From: Magnolia sinica
Lineage: Eukaryota; Streptophyta; Magnoliopsida; Magnoliales; Magnoliaceae
Reading direction: 5' to 3'
DNA length: 64,000 bases
Assembly: GCF_029962835.1 (NCBI RefSeq)
Contig: NC_080590.1
Location: forward strand, 57,534,001-57,598,000
Made by a program: the position numbers and the translations under genes. Shown here one piece after another: positions 34,385 to 48,359 of the stretch. The first letter of the stretch is position 1. Every line of letters begins with the position of its first letter. Under the pieces are notes generated by a model that saw only the letters and a program-made list of their open reading frames with translations, had not been told where the DNA came from and made no database searches.

Positions 34385-35259
34385 GTTTTTGACACCGTTT
34401 CCGGGGATTGACGGTTACGATTCTTTGAAATTAATTAGTTTTAGAATAGTTTAAGATTAAGATTTTACTAACTTTAGTTTTAGATTTTTATTTCTATTTG
34501 ATTTCTAGAACTAACTTGTTTCCTGTTTTGTAGGATCTTGACATAAACTTCTAATTTGGTAATTCCTTTCTAATTTCTCTACTTTTTCTATTTTTAGAAT
34601 TAGGATTTTAGTTTTAGAAACTTTCTTATTCTAAATTTCCTTTTTAGAAACTAACTTTCTATTTTTAGAAATTTTCTATTTTTAGGCTTTCATTTATTTT
34701 AGAAAGTTTTTTCTTTTTCCTTTTTAGAAACTAACCCAACTTTCCTGTTTTGTAGGATTCTGAGATAGGTTTCTAAATTGGTAATTTCTTTCTTAATTTC
34801 TTCCTTGCTATTTCTAAATTGGGATTCATTTTTTTTTAACAAATTTCTAATTCTAACTCTTTTAGAATCTAACTTTGTTTCCTAATTTATTTTTAGAAAT
34901 TTTCTACTTATAGATTTTTTTAGAAACTATCCTTCCTATTTTGTAGGCTTTTAAGATAGAAATTTCTAATTCGGTAAGCTTTCTCTACTTTCTATTTTTC
35001 AGATCTTTTTTAGTAACTTACTTTCTAGTTTAAGACTTTTCTAATTTATTTTAAATATTCATTTTCTTTTAGGAATTTCTTCTTTTAGAAACTAATTTAC
35101 TTATATCTTTCTTTTTAAGGATTTTCTAATTTTAGACCTTCTCTTTAGAAACTGACATGTTTTGTTTTCTTTTGCAGGTTTTTAACTTAGGGACTCCAAT
35201 TTGGTAACTTCTTTCCAACCCTCTCTTTCTTTCTAGATTTTCTTTTCCTTTCTTAGGAT

Positions 35260-37510
35260 TAGGTTTCGAATTTGATTGAGGGTTGTGAGTGTTTCATGCC
35301 CAAGTGGGCCTGTGACAACACTCGACGTCTCTTAACTGAAGGAGGATTGGTTAAGGGGTTAACTATCCATCGCAGGATTAAACACCACTCGAAATCCCCT
35401 GAGTTAATTGAAGTGATGGCTGAAAACCAACCTCTTTTATCCCAACCTAGGGTGGAGGACATTTAGGATGAGAATGAGGTGCATCAAGCACCCCCGCCTC
35501 GTACTTTACGAGATTATTTACAACCAGCGGGGGTGAATATGCCCTTATGCATGATTTTTTCTGAACATACAGGACATATGGACATCAAGCCAGGGGTTAT
35601 CCAACTCCTTCCTAAGTTCCATGGGCTTGAATATGAAGAACCATATCTACATTTGAAAGAGTTAGATGAGAACATAGCTACTTTATAGTTTCAAAACGTG
35701 TCTGAGGACACAGTCAGGTTGAAACTCTTTCCTTTTTCCTTGAAGGAGAAGGCTAAGACGTGGTTATATTCATTGCGTCCTAGATCCATTGGCACATGGA
35801 ATGCTATGCAGAGGGAATTTATAAAGAAATTTTTTCCACATCATAAAATGATTACCCTTAGAAAAGCAATCATGAACTTCACCCAAAAAGACGATGAAAC
35901 ATTTTACCAATGTTGGGAAAGGTTCAAGGATTTGGTCAGTTCATGCCCACAACACGGCTTTGAAACGTGGCGCATTACAAATTTTTTCTACGATGGACTG
36001 ACATCTTCCATGCGCCAAATGGTCGAGACAATGTGTAATGGAGAATTCATTAATAAAAATGTCGATGAGGTATGGGATTACCTCGATAGTCTTGCTGAAA
36101 AAACACAATCATGGGACTATTACCCAAAATCGAACATCACATCTAGGCTGACTCAATCTAAGGAGAAAGGTGGATTGTATCTCTTGAAAGAAGAGGATGA
36201 TCTCAAGTATAAAATGACTACGCTCATAAGAAAATTTGAGGCCATGGAAGGAAAGAAGGATAAGGTTAATGAAAGCGTTTGCGTCATCTATGATTGCAAC
36301 ATTCATACAACTGAAAATTGTCCTACAATACCCGGCTTTCGAGAAGTGTTGAATGAACAATCCAATGCCGTAAATACTTATTAAAGACCTTTCAATGGAC
36401 TGACTTCTAATACGTACAATCCTGGTTGGAAAAATCATCCAAAATTTAGTTGGAGAAATGGACAAACTGCTACCCCTCAAGGTTTCTTTAATCAAAATCC
36501 AAATCAGGGAAAACGTCAAGAAGAACTGGTTCAAAATTCCATACAAGAGCTGACCCAGGTAATGCGAGATTTTATGCAAAAGATGGATTCACATATGACG
36601 GTTATAGAAAAGGGGATGCTTGTTATACAACCGCTCCCCAATCCTAAACCGCAATACGAGATAAGTAATCCCAGCTCTTCAAATCAAATGGAGCACGCTA
36701 GATCCATTACCACTCTTAGGAGTGGGAAGATCATTGATAAAACCCTTCCGGTTAGCCCAGAAAAGCCTCAAGAACCAGAAGAGGACAACAATGATGGATC
36801 TAGTGATGCCCCACAAAAATTAAAACTGAAACTTCTAGAAAAGCCAGTTGCTTCATTTCCCCAACGGTTGGTCGCACCAAAACCTCTCTTGAACTCTCAG
36901 GATATCCTAGAGGTGTTGAAACAAGTGAAAGTCAACATTCCTCTACTTGATGTCGTAAAATAGATACCTTTATATGTCAAATTCCTAAAAGACTTATGTA
37001 CGACCAAACGACAACAGAGTATTCAAAAGAAGATCTTCTTGACCGAGAAAGTGAGTGCCATCTTAAAGCAAGATGTGCCACAGAAATTCAAAGATCCTGG
37101 TAGCCTAACCATATCATGTGTAATTGGGGACCATCGAATTGATCATGCACTTCTTCACTTAGGAGCGAGCATCAATCTGATTCCCTACTCGGTATACAGA
37201 AAGTTAGGTTTGGGGGAATTAAAACCCACCATAACCACACTACAACTTGCTGATCTCTCTGTTCGTGTACCAAGAGGGATAATTGAGGATGTGTTGGTCC
37301 AAGTTGATAGATTTTACTACCCTGTAGATTTTATCATTCTGGACACCGAACCCATCAATAACATGAGCACTCATATTCCCATCATTCTTGGTCACCCATT
37401 CCTTGCCACTTCAAACGCAATTATCAATTGCAAGAATGGTGTCATGACTATGTCTTTTGGGAATATGACGTGGAGTCAAACATCTTTTTCAATAATGGCA
37501 GAAACTTAGA
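35260..37510 (+). other. Athila-like gag and protease remnants
   Basis: Gag begins near 35260. Typical phrases are RTLRDYLQPAG, IKPGVIQLLPKFHGLE and WNAMQREFIKKFFPHHK. The retropepsin-like protease lies at about 37100-37480, with the LGASINLIPYSVYRKLGLGE segment typical of this lineage. Fossil; not coding-competent. Confidence 0.88.
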
Positions 37511-38019
37511 GGATGATGACGATTTCCACGACATTAACATGATTGAGTCTTTAGTGGAAGATACGACACCTCTGACCTTATACTCTGACCCTCTAGAGAT
37601 GTGCCTGGCTCACTCCCATGATTTTGATGATGACATGATTAGGGAGACATGTGCCTTGCTTGATACTGCACCGGTACTTGAAGTTAACCAGTGGACGCCA
37701 CAATTTGAAGAATTGCTACAAACTGATGTAGTGCCTCTACCGTCTAACCTCAAGCCACCGAAGCTTGACTTAAAACCTTTGCCCTCTGATTTGAAATACA
37801 CATATTAGGTCAAGATGAGACATACTCGGTGGTGATCTCTGCCCATCTGGAAAAAGAACAGGAGAGTATGCTCATATCTACTCTCATTGAGCATAAGGGA
37901 GCCCTTGGATGGACAATAGCAGACCTCAAGGGAATCAACCCCTCGATTTGTACTTACCACATATATCTTGAGGATAATGCGAAGACCGCTCGGTAATCAC
38001 AATGTAGACTAAATCCAAA

Positions 38020-39470
38020 CATGAGGGAAGTGGTTAAGGCCGAGGTTCTTAAACTATTGGATGTGGGTATCATATACCCCACATCCGATAGTCAATGGGT
38101 GAGTCCAACTCAAGTGGTTCCTAAGAAGTTCAGGATCACCATCGTAGCCAATGCTAATAATGAACTCGTGCTAACTAGAGTTACTACTGGTTGGAGAATG
38201 TACATTGACTACAGGAAGCTGAATACCGTCACGAGGAAGGACTACTTTCCTTTGCCCTTCATTGATCAAATCTTGGAAAGGCTAGCTGGTCATTCCTATT
38301 ACTGTTTCCTTGATGGGTATTCGGGCTATAATCAGATTGAAATCGCCCCTGAGGACCAGGAAAAAACCACATTTACATGTCCCTATGGCACCTTTACCTA
38401 CAGAAGGATGTCATTCGGATTATGTAATGCCCCTGCCACCTTTCAACGATGCATGATGAGTATCTTTTCTGATATGGTGAGAAAATATCTAGAGGTCTTT
38501 AAGGACGATTTCTCTGTTTTTGGTTCATCTTTCAACAAGTGCTTAGAGAGTCTTAAAAGTGTGCTGAAAAGATGTGAAGAAAAGAACTTGGTACTTAATT
38601 GGGAGAAGTATCATTTCATGGTTCATAAGAGAATTGTCCTTGGACATTATCTCGTCCAAAGGAATCGAGGTGGATAAGGTAAAAATTGATCTTATCTCTA
38701 ACCTACCTCCACCCAAGAACATACGGGACGTGCGATCCTTCTTAGGACACACTGGGTTTTATAGAAGATTCATAAAGGACATTAGTCTCATCTCTCATCC
38801 TTTATGTAATATACTTCAAAAGGATACACCATACGAGTGGACTGAGCTATGTCAGGAAGCTTCACTAAGCTTAAGGGCATGTTGACTAGTGCACCCATCA
38901 TACAACCACCCGACTGGAGCCTTCCTTTTGAGCTTATGTGCAACGCTTCTGATTATGCTCTTGGAGCAGTTCTAGGTCAGAGAAAAGATAAGAGGCCTTA
39001 CGTCATTCATTATGCGAGTAGGACTCTAAATCCTCCCCAAGTGAATTACTCGACTACGGAAAAGGAACTCTTAGCCGTAATGTTCGCCTTGGACAAATTT
39101 AGGTCCTACCTGATCGGATCCAAGATCATTATCTACACAGATCATGTGGCACTCAAGTATCTTCTTTCTAAGAATGATTCGAAGCCTCACCTGATAAGAT
39201 GGATCCTTCTACTTCAAGAATTTGATTTGAAAATTAAAGATAAAAAGGGAGTAGAGAACGTAGTGGCCGATCACCTTTCTCACCTTAATACCTCTGATTC
39301 CCTTGAGGCGACCCATATCAATGATATGTTCCCTGATGAACAACTGTTCAAAGTCTCCCATTCACCTTGGTTTGCTGATATCGCTAATTATCTTGCCACA
39401 GGTTCCATACCGACACATTGGACTGTACAAGATAAGAAGAAATTCTTTACCAAGGTACGTAACTTTTTTT
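38020..39470 (+). other. Athila-like reverse transcriptase and RNase H remnants
   Basis: Reverse transcriptase phrases include YRKLNTVTRKDYFPLPFID, FLDGYSGYNQI and MSFGLCNAPATFQRCM. The gypsy RNase H follows with [19 protein letters not shown] and [11 protein letters not shown]. Domain order is that of Ty3/gypsy. Fossil. Confidence 0.9.
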
Positions 39471-39484
39471 GAGATGATCCATAT

Positions 39485-40658
39485 TTGTTTAAATATTGCC
39501 CAGACCAAATCTTGAGGAGATGTGTGCCAGACGATGAGCATCAGAGTGTCATCTCCTTTTGTCACTCACAGGCCTGTGGTGGTCACTTTTCTACTAAAAA
39601 GACCACGACCAAGATTTTGCAGTGTGGTTTTTATTGGCTCACTATGTTCAGGGACACTCATGAGTTTTGCAAAGGTTGTGAGCATTGTCAGAAATTGGGA
39701 GTGTTGTCTCGTCAAAATATGATGCCCTTGAATCTCATTCTTATCATTGAGGCATTTGATTGCTGGGGCATTGATTTCATGGGACCATTCCCCCAATCTT
39801 TTGGAAATCTATATATTTTACTCGCTGTAGACTATGTCACTAAATGGGTTGAAGCGATTCTGTGTCGAAATAATAACTATCGTACGGTCATTAAATTCCT
39901 AAAGAGAACATCCTTTCCCAATTCGGAATACCTCGAGCTATCATTACTGATGGAGGCTCACACTTTTGTAATAGGTCATTCGAGAGTTTAATGAAGAAAT
40001 ACGGTATCTCTCATAAGGTGAGCACCCCTATCACCCACAGACAAGTGGGCAAGTTGAGATTTCTAATAGGGAGATCAAACACATTTTGGAGAAAATGGTT
40101 ATCCCTGACCGTAAGGATTGGTCAATCCGATTGACCGATGCCTTATGGGCTTACCGTACTGCATTTAAAACCCCTATTGGAATATCTCCCTTTAGACTTG
40201 TTTATGGGAAGGCCTACCACTTACCTGTGGAGTTGGAACATAAAGCCTACTGGGCGATCAAAAAATTGAATTTCAATCTTGACAACGCTAGCTCGCTATG
40301 TAAACTTCAGTTGAATGAACTCGAAGAAATCCGGAATGACGCATACGAGAACTCGAGAATTTACAAGGACAAGATGAAGGCGTTTCATGACCAACATATT
40401 CTACGAAAATCATTCATGCCTGGTCAGAAAGTCCTTTTGTATAATTCTCGATTACATCTCTTTCCAGGTAAGCTTCGATCTCGTTGGACCGGCCCTTTTA
40501 CTATGATCACTGCATATTGTCATGGGGCCGTCGAGATAAGAAATCCCGACAATTGCAAGGAGTTCAAAGTAAATGGTCATCGACTAAAGCCATTTGTCGA
40601 GAAATTCGACGCAGAGGACATGTCCATGCCTCTGACTGATCCTGTTTACCAGGATTGA
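39485..40658 (+). other. Athila-like integrase remnant
   Basis: The zinc-binding N-terminal region (HSQACGGHFS, then CKGCEHCQK), the catalytic core start (WGIDFMGPFPQSFGNLYIL) and the C-terminal region ([30 protein letters not shown]) are all recognisable. Fossil with breaks. Confidence 0.88.
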
Positions 40659-41922
40659 TCTCCTAGTCTGATGGAGGTATAGATAGGTTTCCTGTTTTCA
40701 TAGGACTAGGGTAGTTTGCTTTATGTTGTTCTAGGTTAATTTGCTTTCTACATTGTTTTAGGATAGTTGCTTTTGTTGGTTTTTCTCTTGTGCTGACTTG
40801 CTTTCATGCTGAGATCTTTGTGGAAAAGCTTCTTGATTCCTTCATCCGGGTATTATCTTCCCATCACTTCTCGTTTACTTTCATTATCCCATGTGCATTA
40901 CATGCTCATATATCTTTTACATTGAGGACAATATAGATTTTAGGTTGGGGGTGGGAGATTAGGTCTCCTAATCAGTGTTTTCTTGGTCTTAAGCGCGAAA
41001 ATTGTGAAAAATTTTAAATTTTTCTGGAATTTCGTATGAATTCGAAGTGATTTTGACGACCATCTTGGATTTAGAATTACAAGATAAGTGATGTTGGAAA
41101 TTTATGACTCTTGGATTCAGCTATTTGTTAGATTTCACAGTTACGTTCGAACTATTAATCCATAATTAGAGGTTTTAGACATTGATTGAGTCATGATTTC
41201 ACAAGACACATCTTGCTTGCACATTAAGGTTTCAGTTCAATATTGACATGTAACTTGGTGATCATTAAGCATGGAAGGAACCAACCTGGGAATTTGTCCA
41301 TCATGTTTAATAAGAAGAATGAAAGAAAAAGAAGAAAATACCCAGCTACAAGATAGCTGCCTGCGGAAAGGGTTAGGCGAACGAACTTCACCATAGGTTT
41401 GCTCCCTATAGGTGTAGATTCGATTCCCCATGGTTGACATGTGGGAAAAGTTGGGCGACTAGTCTTCACCATGGGTCTGCTCCCTATAGGTGAGGATTCG
41501 TTTCCCTTCCTTGGCTTTACTCTTAAAAAGTTGACATAGTGTGAAAATCATCAAAAGCTGGAAGAATGAATCAAGTTTTGGTTTAGGTTTTGGTTATCAT
41601 GAATTCTCTTGTGGTTACCAATGATATCTTGAAATAGAGAAGTGAATTTTAATGATGATAAGTCGAGATTACACTATACACCGATGGAACTCAATGTTTA
41701 GAATTTCTCTGATTGATGGATTAATACTTTGAACTTGACAATGAAGTTTATCGTGCGGTTGAGACCAGGAGAAAATAATGCCCAACATTCATGAATCTTA
41801 GAATTCTAGTATCTGAATTATTTTTCATAAATCACTCGAGTTTATAGAAATTGTCTTGTAATTCTCAATTTATTTTTTTCGCATGCTTTGCTCGGGACTA
41901 CCAAAATGCTGGTTGGGGGTTG

Positions 41923-44415
41923 TGTTGAGGGTCAAATATTGCATATTAGACCCCAGTTATTACCTGAATTATGAACATGATAATGTTTTAATGAGCTATT
42001 TTAACCGTGTTTATGTTGCAAGGAGAATTGACGAGCATGGATTGAAAAGGATGCTAAAGGCATGGATTTAGTGCTCAAACATCACCAAGGCATTGGACAG
42101 GACTCCATGGGACCAAGATAGAGGATTTACACACCGGAGATCAGAGAAATTCCAGCCACTCACTTTAAACAGGCCTGAAAGACGTCCATAATGCAAGATC
42201 GTAGGGTTCCCACCATCTGATCGGCTCCAAACTTTATACATAGCCTGAGGATCAAAAATGAACTGTACACATAAAATTTTAGCTCCTGGATCCTTGTGGA
42301 AATGGGCCAACAGTCATATCAGCCCATAAATTATCAAATTGGGGCCCACATGCTATGTGGATATGCTTTAAAATTGGTTTCAACCCATTACATTAGGATA
42401 CAAGACGGGTAGATGGATTAGATTTCCCATAAACATCAAAGTGGATCCCACCTGAGTGGTGTGTGCACCGTGCATAAGTGCACGCGCTGTGCACGGCAAC
42501 TCCACATCGGTCAACATGGCTTGGACCCATATCCAAACGGCAACTGCCGTTTCCTTATAACGCAAACGGTTTGCATGGAGTCTTTTGCGGAAGCCGGTGG
42601 GCCATCATCATGTCCCATATGATCAATCCGATCCGTCCATCATATAGAAGGTGCACTGAATCTGGGGAGTCGGTCAGCGTGCGCTGACTTGACTCCCAGC
42701 CAAAAACGGAAAGCTCCATTTTCCTGCTGCCGCAACTGACGCAGGAGGCCATCTTGCGGATCGCTGTGGGCCACCATTGTGATCCACGTGGACGATCCAA
42801 ACCATCCATCATGCAAATGGTTTACCAAAGATTAAAACCATGAAAATATCACATGTTGGGGTGCACGTACGAACACACAGTTCTCAGCCAAAGGAGAGCC
42901 TCTGCATTATGAGAATAAGGGACAGCAGTGGTTTAGAGGAGTTGTGGGCCACTGTGAGTGGATGTCCAGACAATCCACAACGTCCATCTGTTAGGTCATT
43001 TAGAACCATCCGTAGGGACGTTTACCTTTTTGGAAATACATCGTTGTGCACGAACCAAGCCAACAGGATTCCAGCCGTTCCGGTTACGTAAGACAGCTGG
43101 TTGCATAATCTTTGCAGTTGCGTAATCTTTGTAGCTGCGCAATCTTTGCAGCTGCGTAAACAAGTTTCTGCAACATTTTTATAGCAGCTCCGCACAAGGA
43201 TCTTGGTGGGCCAGGGATCAGTGAGCGACAATCCTAACCATCCAAAGAAACAAATCAAACACAAGAAGTAACAAGAGTCCATCTGCTGGTAAAAATAGAG
43301 TCTTAACTAGCTGATTGAACGCTGAAATATGGGACTATCAGAGACAGAAAGATGACCCATCAAAGGATCAACCTATGGCTAACAATGTGAATGGTGCAGA
43401 TTAAAAGATTACCCACCAATTAGAAAGGAAAGTGGGAAATTTATGGTTGTCATTTTGGCTATGTAAATAGGGTTTAAGCAAGTTTCTTTATGACAGCCAA
43501 CTTACGCATGCACGTTGATTGCGTGATGTCTCTCCTCCAGCCGACTTCTCCACCGTCCAAGACAGCTATAAAGAGAGAGGAGAAAGAGAGAGGAGAGGAT
43601 TCTAACGTGAGAGAGAGAGAGAGAATTGTTTAAGAGTTTTATTATTTGTTTGTTTTTATGATTTTTGAGAGATTTATCCCACTCATGCCGGGCTAAACCT
43701 CTTAGCTAGGGCTAAGAGGTGAAGCTTGTGGCGTGATGGGACTGATTCTACGACTTTGATTCATGCCATGAACTATGTTGATTCTAGTTTTGAAAAATAA
43801 AAATATTTCTAGTTTTTAATGGTTTGTTGTGACTAAAATTACAATAGATCTGTGATGGCTTTAAGTATTATTGTTCTCTTGTTGTGATTATGTAGTTAGG
43901 AAGTCCTATTGTTCACCATCGTCTCCTGGGCATGGTTAGATGACGACACCCTTCCTACTGTTCATACATCACTCAGATTGACTGTGAATTGGTTTAATTC
44001 TATTGTTTGCTTTGTCTCATGAGCATGGTTTTGTGATGGAATCCATTCCAATTTACACCTATCTTATCTCTCTAAAACTAGATCAAAAGACGTTTAGATT
44101 TGATTTGCAGGTTATATCTTCCAACTGGATGAAGATGGGACTCGAAGTCCAGTTGAGTTCATGAATTGACCGTAGATCTCCCTGATCTCTACAAGTGGAT
44201 CCTCTGAATCCCTAGTTTTCCTTCCCTGAATTCTTTAAGTTTTAGATAATTATTTCACCATTATTCCTCAAATTATAATCAATTTAGATTTCATCTTAGT
44301 CTAGTTCTAATTCTACCTAGTTTCAGAGTACGTACAGGTATTAGTCCCTTGGGATTCGACCTCGGTCTCACCGAATTTATTACTACATCACAACCTTATA
44401 CTTAGGGAGTGAACA
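41923..44415 (+). repeat. Athila-like 3' LTR (2493 bp)
   Basis: Starts TGTTGAGGGTC and ends GGGAGTGAACA. Collinear with the 5' LTR; the GA tract is short (about 43609-43624), while the 19-20-bp tandem repeat near 43100-43160 has at least one extra unit. Confidence 0.95.
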
Positions 44416-44420
44416 ATTGG

Positions 44421-45242
44421 TCTTACTAATCCTTAACTTAAGGATGCTAATGAAACTCTCATAACACATGAGATTCATTTTCTAGAAAAGTGGGGGACAA
44501 AACTCTTATTCCCCTAAAATTATGGAAAAGAAAATTTACTTTCGGTGCATGGTCTTTATTAAGCTTAATCTAAGCCTTGGTTTAAGCTAATTGAGTATAC
44601 TTATGGGACCTTAATTATTCTTAAATCATGGCTAATTATATTTAAAAAAGTTGTATTGGCATTCTCCCCTTAATTTAAGGGATTTAGTTGACTTTTGCTT
44701 TATATCTCTTTATTAGGCTAAATAAAGTTATCTTTTCATAACTTCATACATTTCTCAAGGTTATTAAGTATAGTTAATAAATAAAATAAAATAACCATTT
44801 TTTATAACAAATGAGGTGGCACTCTCTCCTTAAATCAAGAAGATTCTTTGACTTTATGGAAAAATATTCCATAACTTTATTAAAAAGTAATAATGATGAG
44901 TTAATCTAGTTTATAACTATATTATAATACCATTAAATCTTGATTAAGAGGCTTAATGAGATCACGATTGTTTTAGAAAAAGGTAGAATTTATAACACTA
45001 TTTTAAGATTTTAGAGTTCCTTGCACAGATGAACGAAATTATTCTTCACGTTGTAACTTGGGTTCAGGTGCTCGCATCAACGTGCGGGGGTACTGTTGGA
45101 TTTGTAGCAACAACGCAGTCACGTTAACATAGATTTCTGGCTCTTAGAGTTTTGTTTATTTGGGAGTGTACGTGCTCGCTCAATTCGATTTCTGTTAAAA
45201 ATGTTAGGCACCCCGCAGAAGGTACCGAAAAGTGTATGATTC
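44421..45242. other. AT-rich intergenic sequence, no gene seen
   Basis: Right flank of the Athila-like insertion. No frame of note. Confidence 0.5.
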
Positions 45243-45570
45243 CACTACCAAAAAAAGGGGAAAAGGCTAGGAATAAAAAGATATATGGATACGGTTATCA
45301 TCCGTAGTACAACCATAGCAATTGGTACCATAGCTATAGGTCTAAAATATATAGCTACGATTTAAATCTATAGCTATAGATACTAATGGCTACGAATATA
45401 ATCCGTAGCCATAATTTCTGTAGTGAAATGTACATATAGCCATGGATAATATTTGTAGCTAAGAACGAAATCCGTAGCAATATGTTAAAGTTAACAATAG
45501 CTACGGTTTCCAGTACTAGAGCTACGGCTAATATTCGCAGCTAAATCCTATTTTTTCAAAAAATATATAT
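45243..45570 (+). mobile_element. Orphan CACTA-like terminus with subterminal repeats
   Basis: Starts CACTACCAAAAAAAGGGG. About a dozen TCCGTAGC/GCTACGG and ATAGCTAT words follow in both orientations to about 45560. A CTGTAGTG at 45418-45425 could be an internal or alternative end but gives no matching triplet with the left flank (TTC versus AAA). No clear right end within the window. Confidence 0.45.
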
Positions 45571-46255
45571 TTATAATAATGGTCTCTTGCCATTTTTAGT
45601 TCATGCCCTGATTGATCAACTCATCCAATCTAATACAGATAAAGAGTTCATGGCTTACAAACCCATACACCCAAATAAGCTAACACAAATAAAGAATAAT
45701 AGAATATGAACATATGGAGTGATTAACACCCTTCTTCCACATCACTTCACCTTATAAATCTGTCACCACTAATGCTATTTGTCTTTCCGTGAAGTTGTTG
45801 AAGATCTCTACATCAAACCTAGCAAAAGCAACCCTGATAACAAAGAACATTTTCTTTCCATGAGTTCATTCTCTATCTCTTTTATTTTTTTTTTAAAACT
45901 TTCCATTGTAATAATAACTACCTAAAATCATGGCATTTTCTCAAGATAGAAGTCCACTCCATCCCAACTTGTGCACCTGTTAGGATAAGCAATTCAAACA
46001 ACATCTTGCAACACATTGAAATGCCCAATCGGTCTCACTCCAATCTTACAAATATATGTGAGAGAGAGAGTGATACTTGTCATCATGGACAGGAACTCTC
46101 CATTCCTCATTGTGATAAGCAATATACAAAGGATCTGCCAAAAATGAAAAACCAAAAGATTTATTAAAAAAGAAAATTGAATGATATACTTAGTATCTTA
46201 AATTACTTTAGAAAAAAATAAAGAAATAAAAAATAAAAAATAAAAAAACTGAATA

Positions 46256-46314
<59 letters not shown>

Positions 46315-46646
46315 CTTAGCAGGTATAACCATGTAGCACAAGATTGATCATCAATAAACAAAGAAACTACATAATTTTCCACACAGAATATCAAAAAGCA
46401 ATGGAATCCATGTAATTTGAATACATTAACAAATCACACAGAACCAATTGTCTATCATTCTACTAAAAAGTTTGGTATTCGCACATGCACATAACCATTC
46501 GGGCATGCCTCCACATGTGAATGTGGCACATATGTGAGAGAACTAAACCATCCATCAGGTTCCCCCTATGTGTACACGTGTTGTGATGGCTCCAAAAGTA
46601 GGCCAGTCCACTTATTAGGTGGGCCAAAATGTACAGAACCAATTGA
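45571..46646. other. No gene; (TA)n microsatellite
   Basis: AT-rich. (TA)n at about 46259-46310. The sequence at 46540-46646 resembles the intergenic repeat with GTGGGCC motifs and is the left flank of the CACTA element. Confidence 0.5.
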
Positions 46647-46654
46647 CACTACAA

Positions 46655-47085
46655 GAAAAGGGGGTTTTAGCCTCGGTTCAAAACTGTGGCTAAAAAGGTT
46701 AAAAACTGAGGCTAAAGCCTTTAGCCTCAGTTTTGCCTCAGTTATCCAAACCGAGGTTGAAACCCCCTATGGCTAAAGGCTTTAGCCTCAGTTTTAGCAA
46801 CCGAGGCTAAAATGACTTTTATAGCCTCGGTTCTTCAAGTGAGGCCAAAAACCTTTTTAGCTTCAATTTTCTCGAAATGAGGCTAAATCAAAATTTTAGC
46901 CTCCATTGTTTTCAACTGAGACTAAATCCAAATTTTAGCCTTAATTGCCTCCAACCGAAGCTAAATCTATTTTTAACCTCGGTTCTCAACAATCGAGGCT
47001 AAAGTCTTTAACCACGAGATTTTCAGCCTTGGTTATCAATGACCGAGGCTAAATTCAAGCCTCAGTTACAAATTGAGGCTAAAAA
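46655..47085. repeat. Left subterminal repeats of the Pack-CACTA
   Basis: About ten irregularly spaced paired units, each a GCCTCGGTT word followed closely by AACTGAGGC or similar, so each unit can form a small hairpin. Less regular than the right-hand array. Confidence 0.85.
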
Positions 47086-47839
47086 TGTTTTTTTTTTAAA
47101 AAAATATTTATTCAATCCACTCATGAAACAATCAATCATGAAGGCCACAATACCAACAAAACAGTTAACAACAGTCTATTTAAAGTTTAACTACTTTAAA
47201 TCAATCAAACTGTTACACAACATTAGGTTCCACAAATAATACAAAGTCATGGTCGCGCCCGTCATCACCAGTGCTGCCGTGCTTGGCGGACCCTGAGATA
47301 ACATTGCTCGTCCATCTTCTGCTGCTTCCAGGCCAACGTCATCATTGCCTCTACCAGCATTCTCCATTTGAATTGTGCGTAGCAGGCCCCTGCAACCTCA
47401 ACAGGTAGCTCTAGCCTGCTGGCTGCAAGACATGAAATAAAACTCTCAAATAAGAAAGGAAATGCAGATAGATGTGTATGGATGCATAGCAGGCCCTGCA
47501 ACCTAGCCCATTCATTTGTCAAGGCCTGAGCAAGACAACAAATGATTGACCAACCACTTACATACAAGATGGGACTAATCCAATTTTGTATTAGTTTCAG
47601 TTTGGGGTTTCTTCATGATAAGAGGATTGAAGTCAGGTTTGAGATGATCAGAGAGCGATGCCCCCAAGAAAGTTGTGTCCTTAACCATTGCATTCGGTTT
47701 CACCTGCAAATTGATGTAGTAGCCATAACAAGAAATAGAAAGTGTAGCTATATTAATAATGCAATTGAAAAAAGTAAAGAACTATTCAGAAAACATATCT
47801 TGGTTAGTCCCATTTTGGCCTAGGTATGATTCACCATAC

Positions 47840-48085
47840 CTTTCTCCCAGATTTCTTCTGCTCCTGAATAAAAGACTCTGCCGACCTAGCTGGAATGACC
47901 TTGTCAGCTATGCTGTACAGATACAGCTGAGGGCAGGGAGGCTGGTCGCTTGAGAGGATGGAGATGGTCTTCCTCAACCTCCTATTTACATCAGGCAAGT
48001 TCAGAAACTTGGAGAAGAACAACTCTAAAATTGATAGGAGCACCTTCTCAATCAACATGGGTTTGTTATTAGTATCGAGTTTAGG
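47840..48085 (-). pseudogene. TMEM53/DUF829 family exon fragment
   Basis: DUF829 (TMEM53-like) proteins have an alpha/beta-hydrolase fold and unclear function in plants. The minus-strand frame reads FSKFLNLPDVNRRLRK, then QLYLYSIADKVIPARS and ESFIQEQKKSGRK, ending at an AAAG/GTATGG donor (47840). This is the conserved C-terminal segment that normally continues to a PHVDHF motif, absent here. About 80 residues. It is the most promoter-distal of the identified captures on the minus strand. Frame open, but the fragment is far short of a whole protein. Confidence 0.75.
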
Positions 48086-48359
48086 AGTTGGTAAATATTG
48101 AAAGATATTTATAAACAGGGCCACCATATACCTTCCATCTGGTGATTGATGAACACTGAGAAACTAAAACAGATGCTTGCACTGAGGATAGGAAGGATTT
48201 TGATTATATGTGGCCCATATTAGGATGCAAGTCACACTACACAAAGTAGACAATGCAAACACAACAACATACTGTTAGAAAAACTATACACAAAACTTTA
48301 ATTCGTGACCGAGTAAGCTGCATTAACTAAGATCATCAAAAGATACAATTGTCGCTCAC

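Larger units (their letters stand above)
31880..44415 (+). mobile_element. Ty3/gypsy element, Athila-like, both LTRs present, broken
   Basis: A 12.5-kb element with LTRs at 31880-34384 and 41923-44415, flanked by ATTAG (31875-31879) and ATTGG (44416-44420), a 5-bp target duplication with one difference. The primer-binding site at about 34390 matches the plant tRNA-Asp type at 15 of 18 positions, and a purine tract (GGTTGGGGGT) precedes the 3' LTR. Parts in order: gag, protease, reverse transcriptase, RNase H, integrase, then about 1.3 kb without a recognisable env-like frame. Gag style, tRNA-Asp primer and long LTRs point to Athila. The coding region has roughly half a dozen or more breaks. 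LTRs differ by about 5% by eye over sampled stretches, mostly transitions, suggesting a few million years at commonly used plant rates. Confidence 0.93.

Noticed and set aside
45243-45425. A 183-bp CACTA-like MITE ending at CTGTAGTG
   Set aside because: Flanking triplets TTC and AAA do not match, and subterminal words continue past the supposed end.
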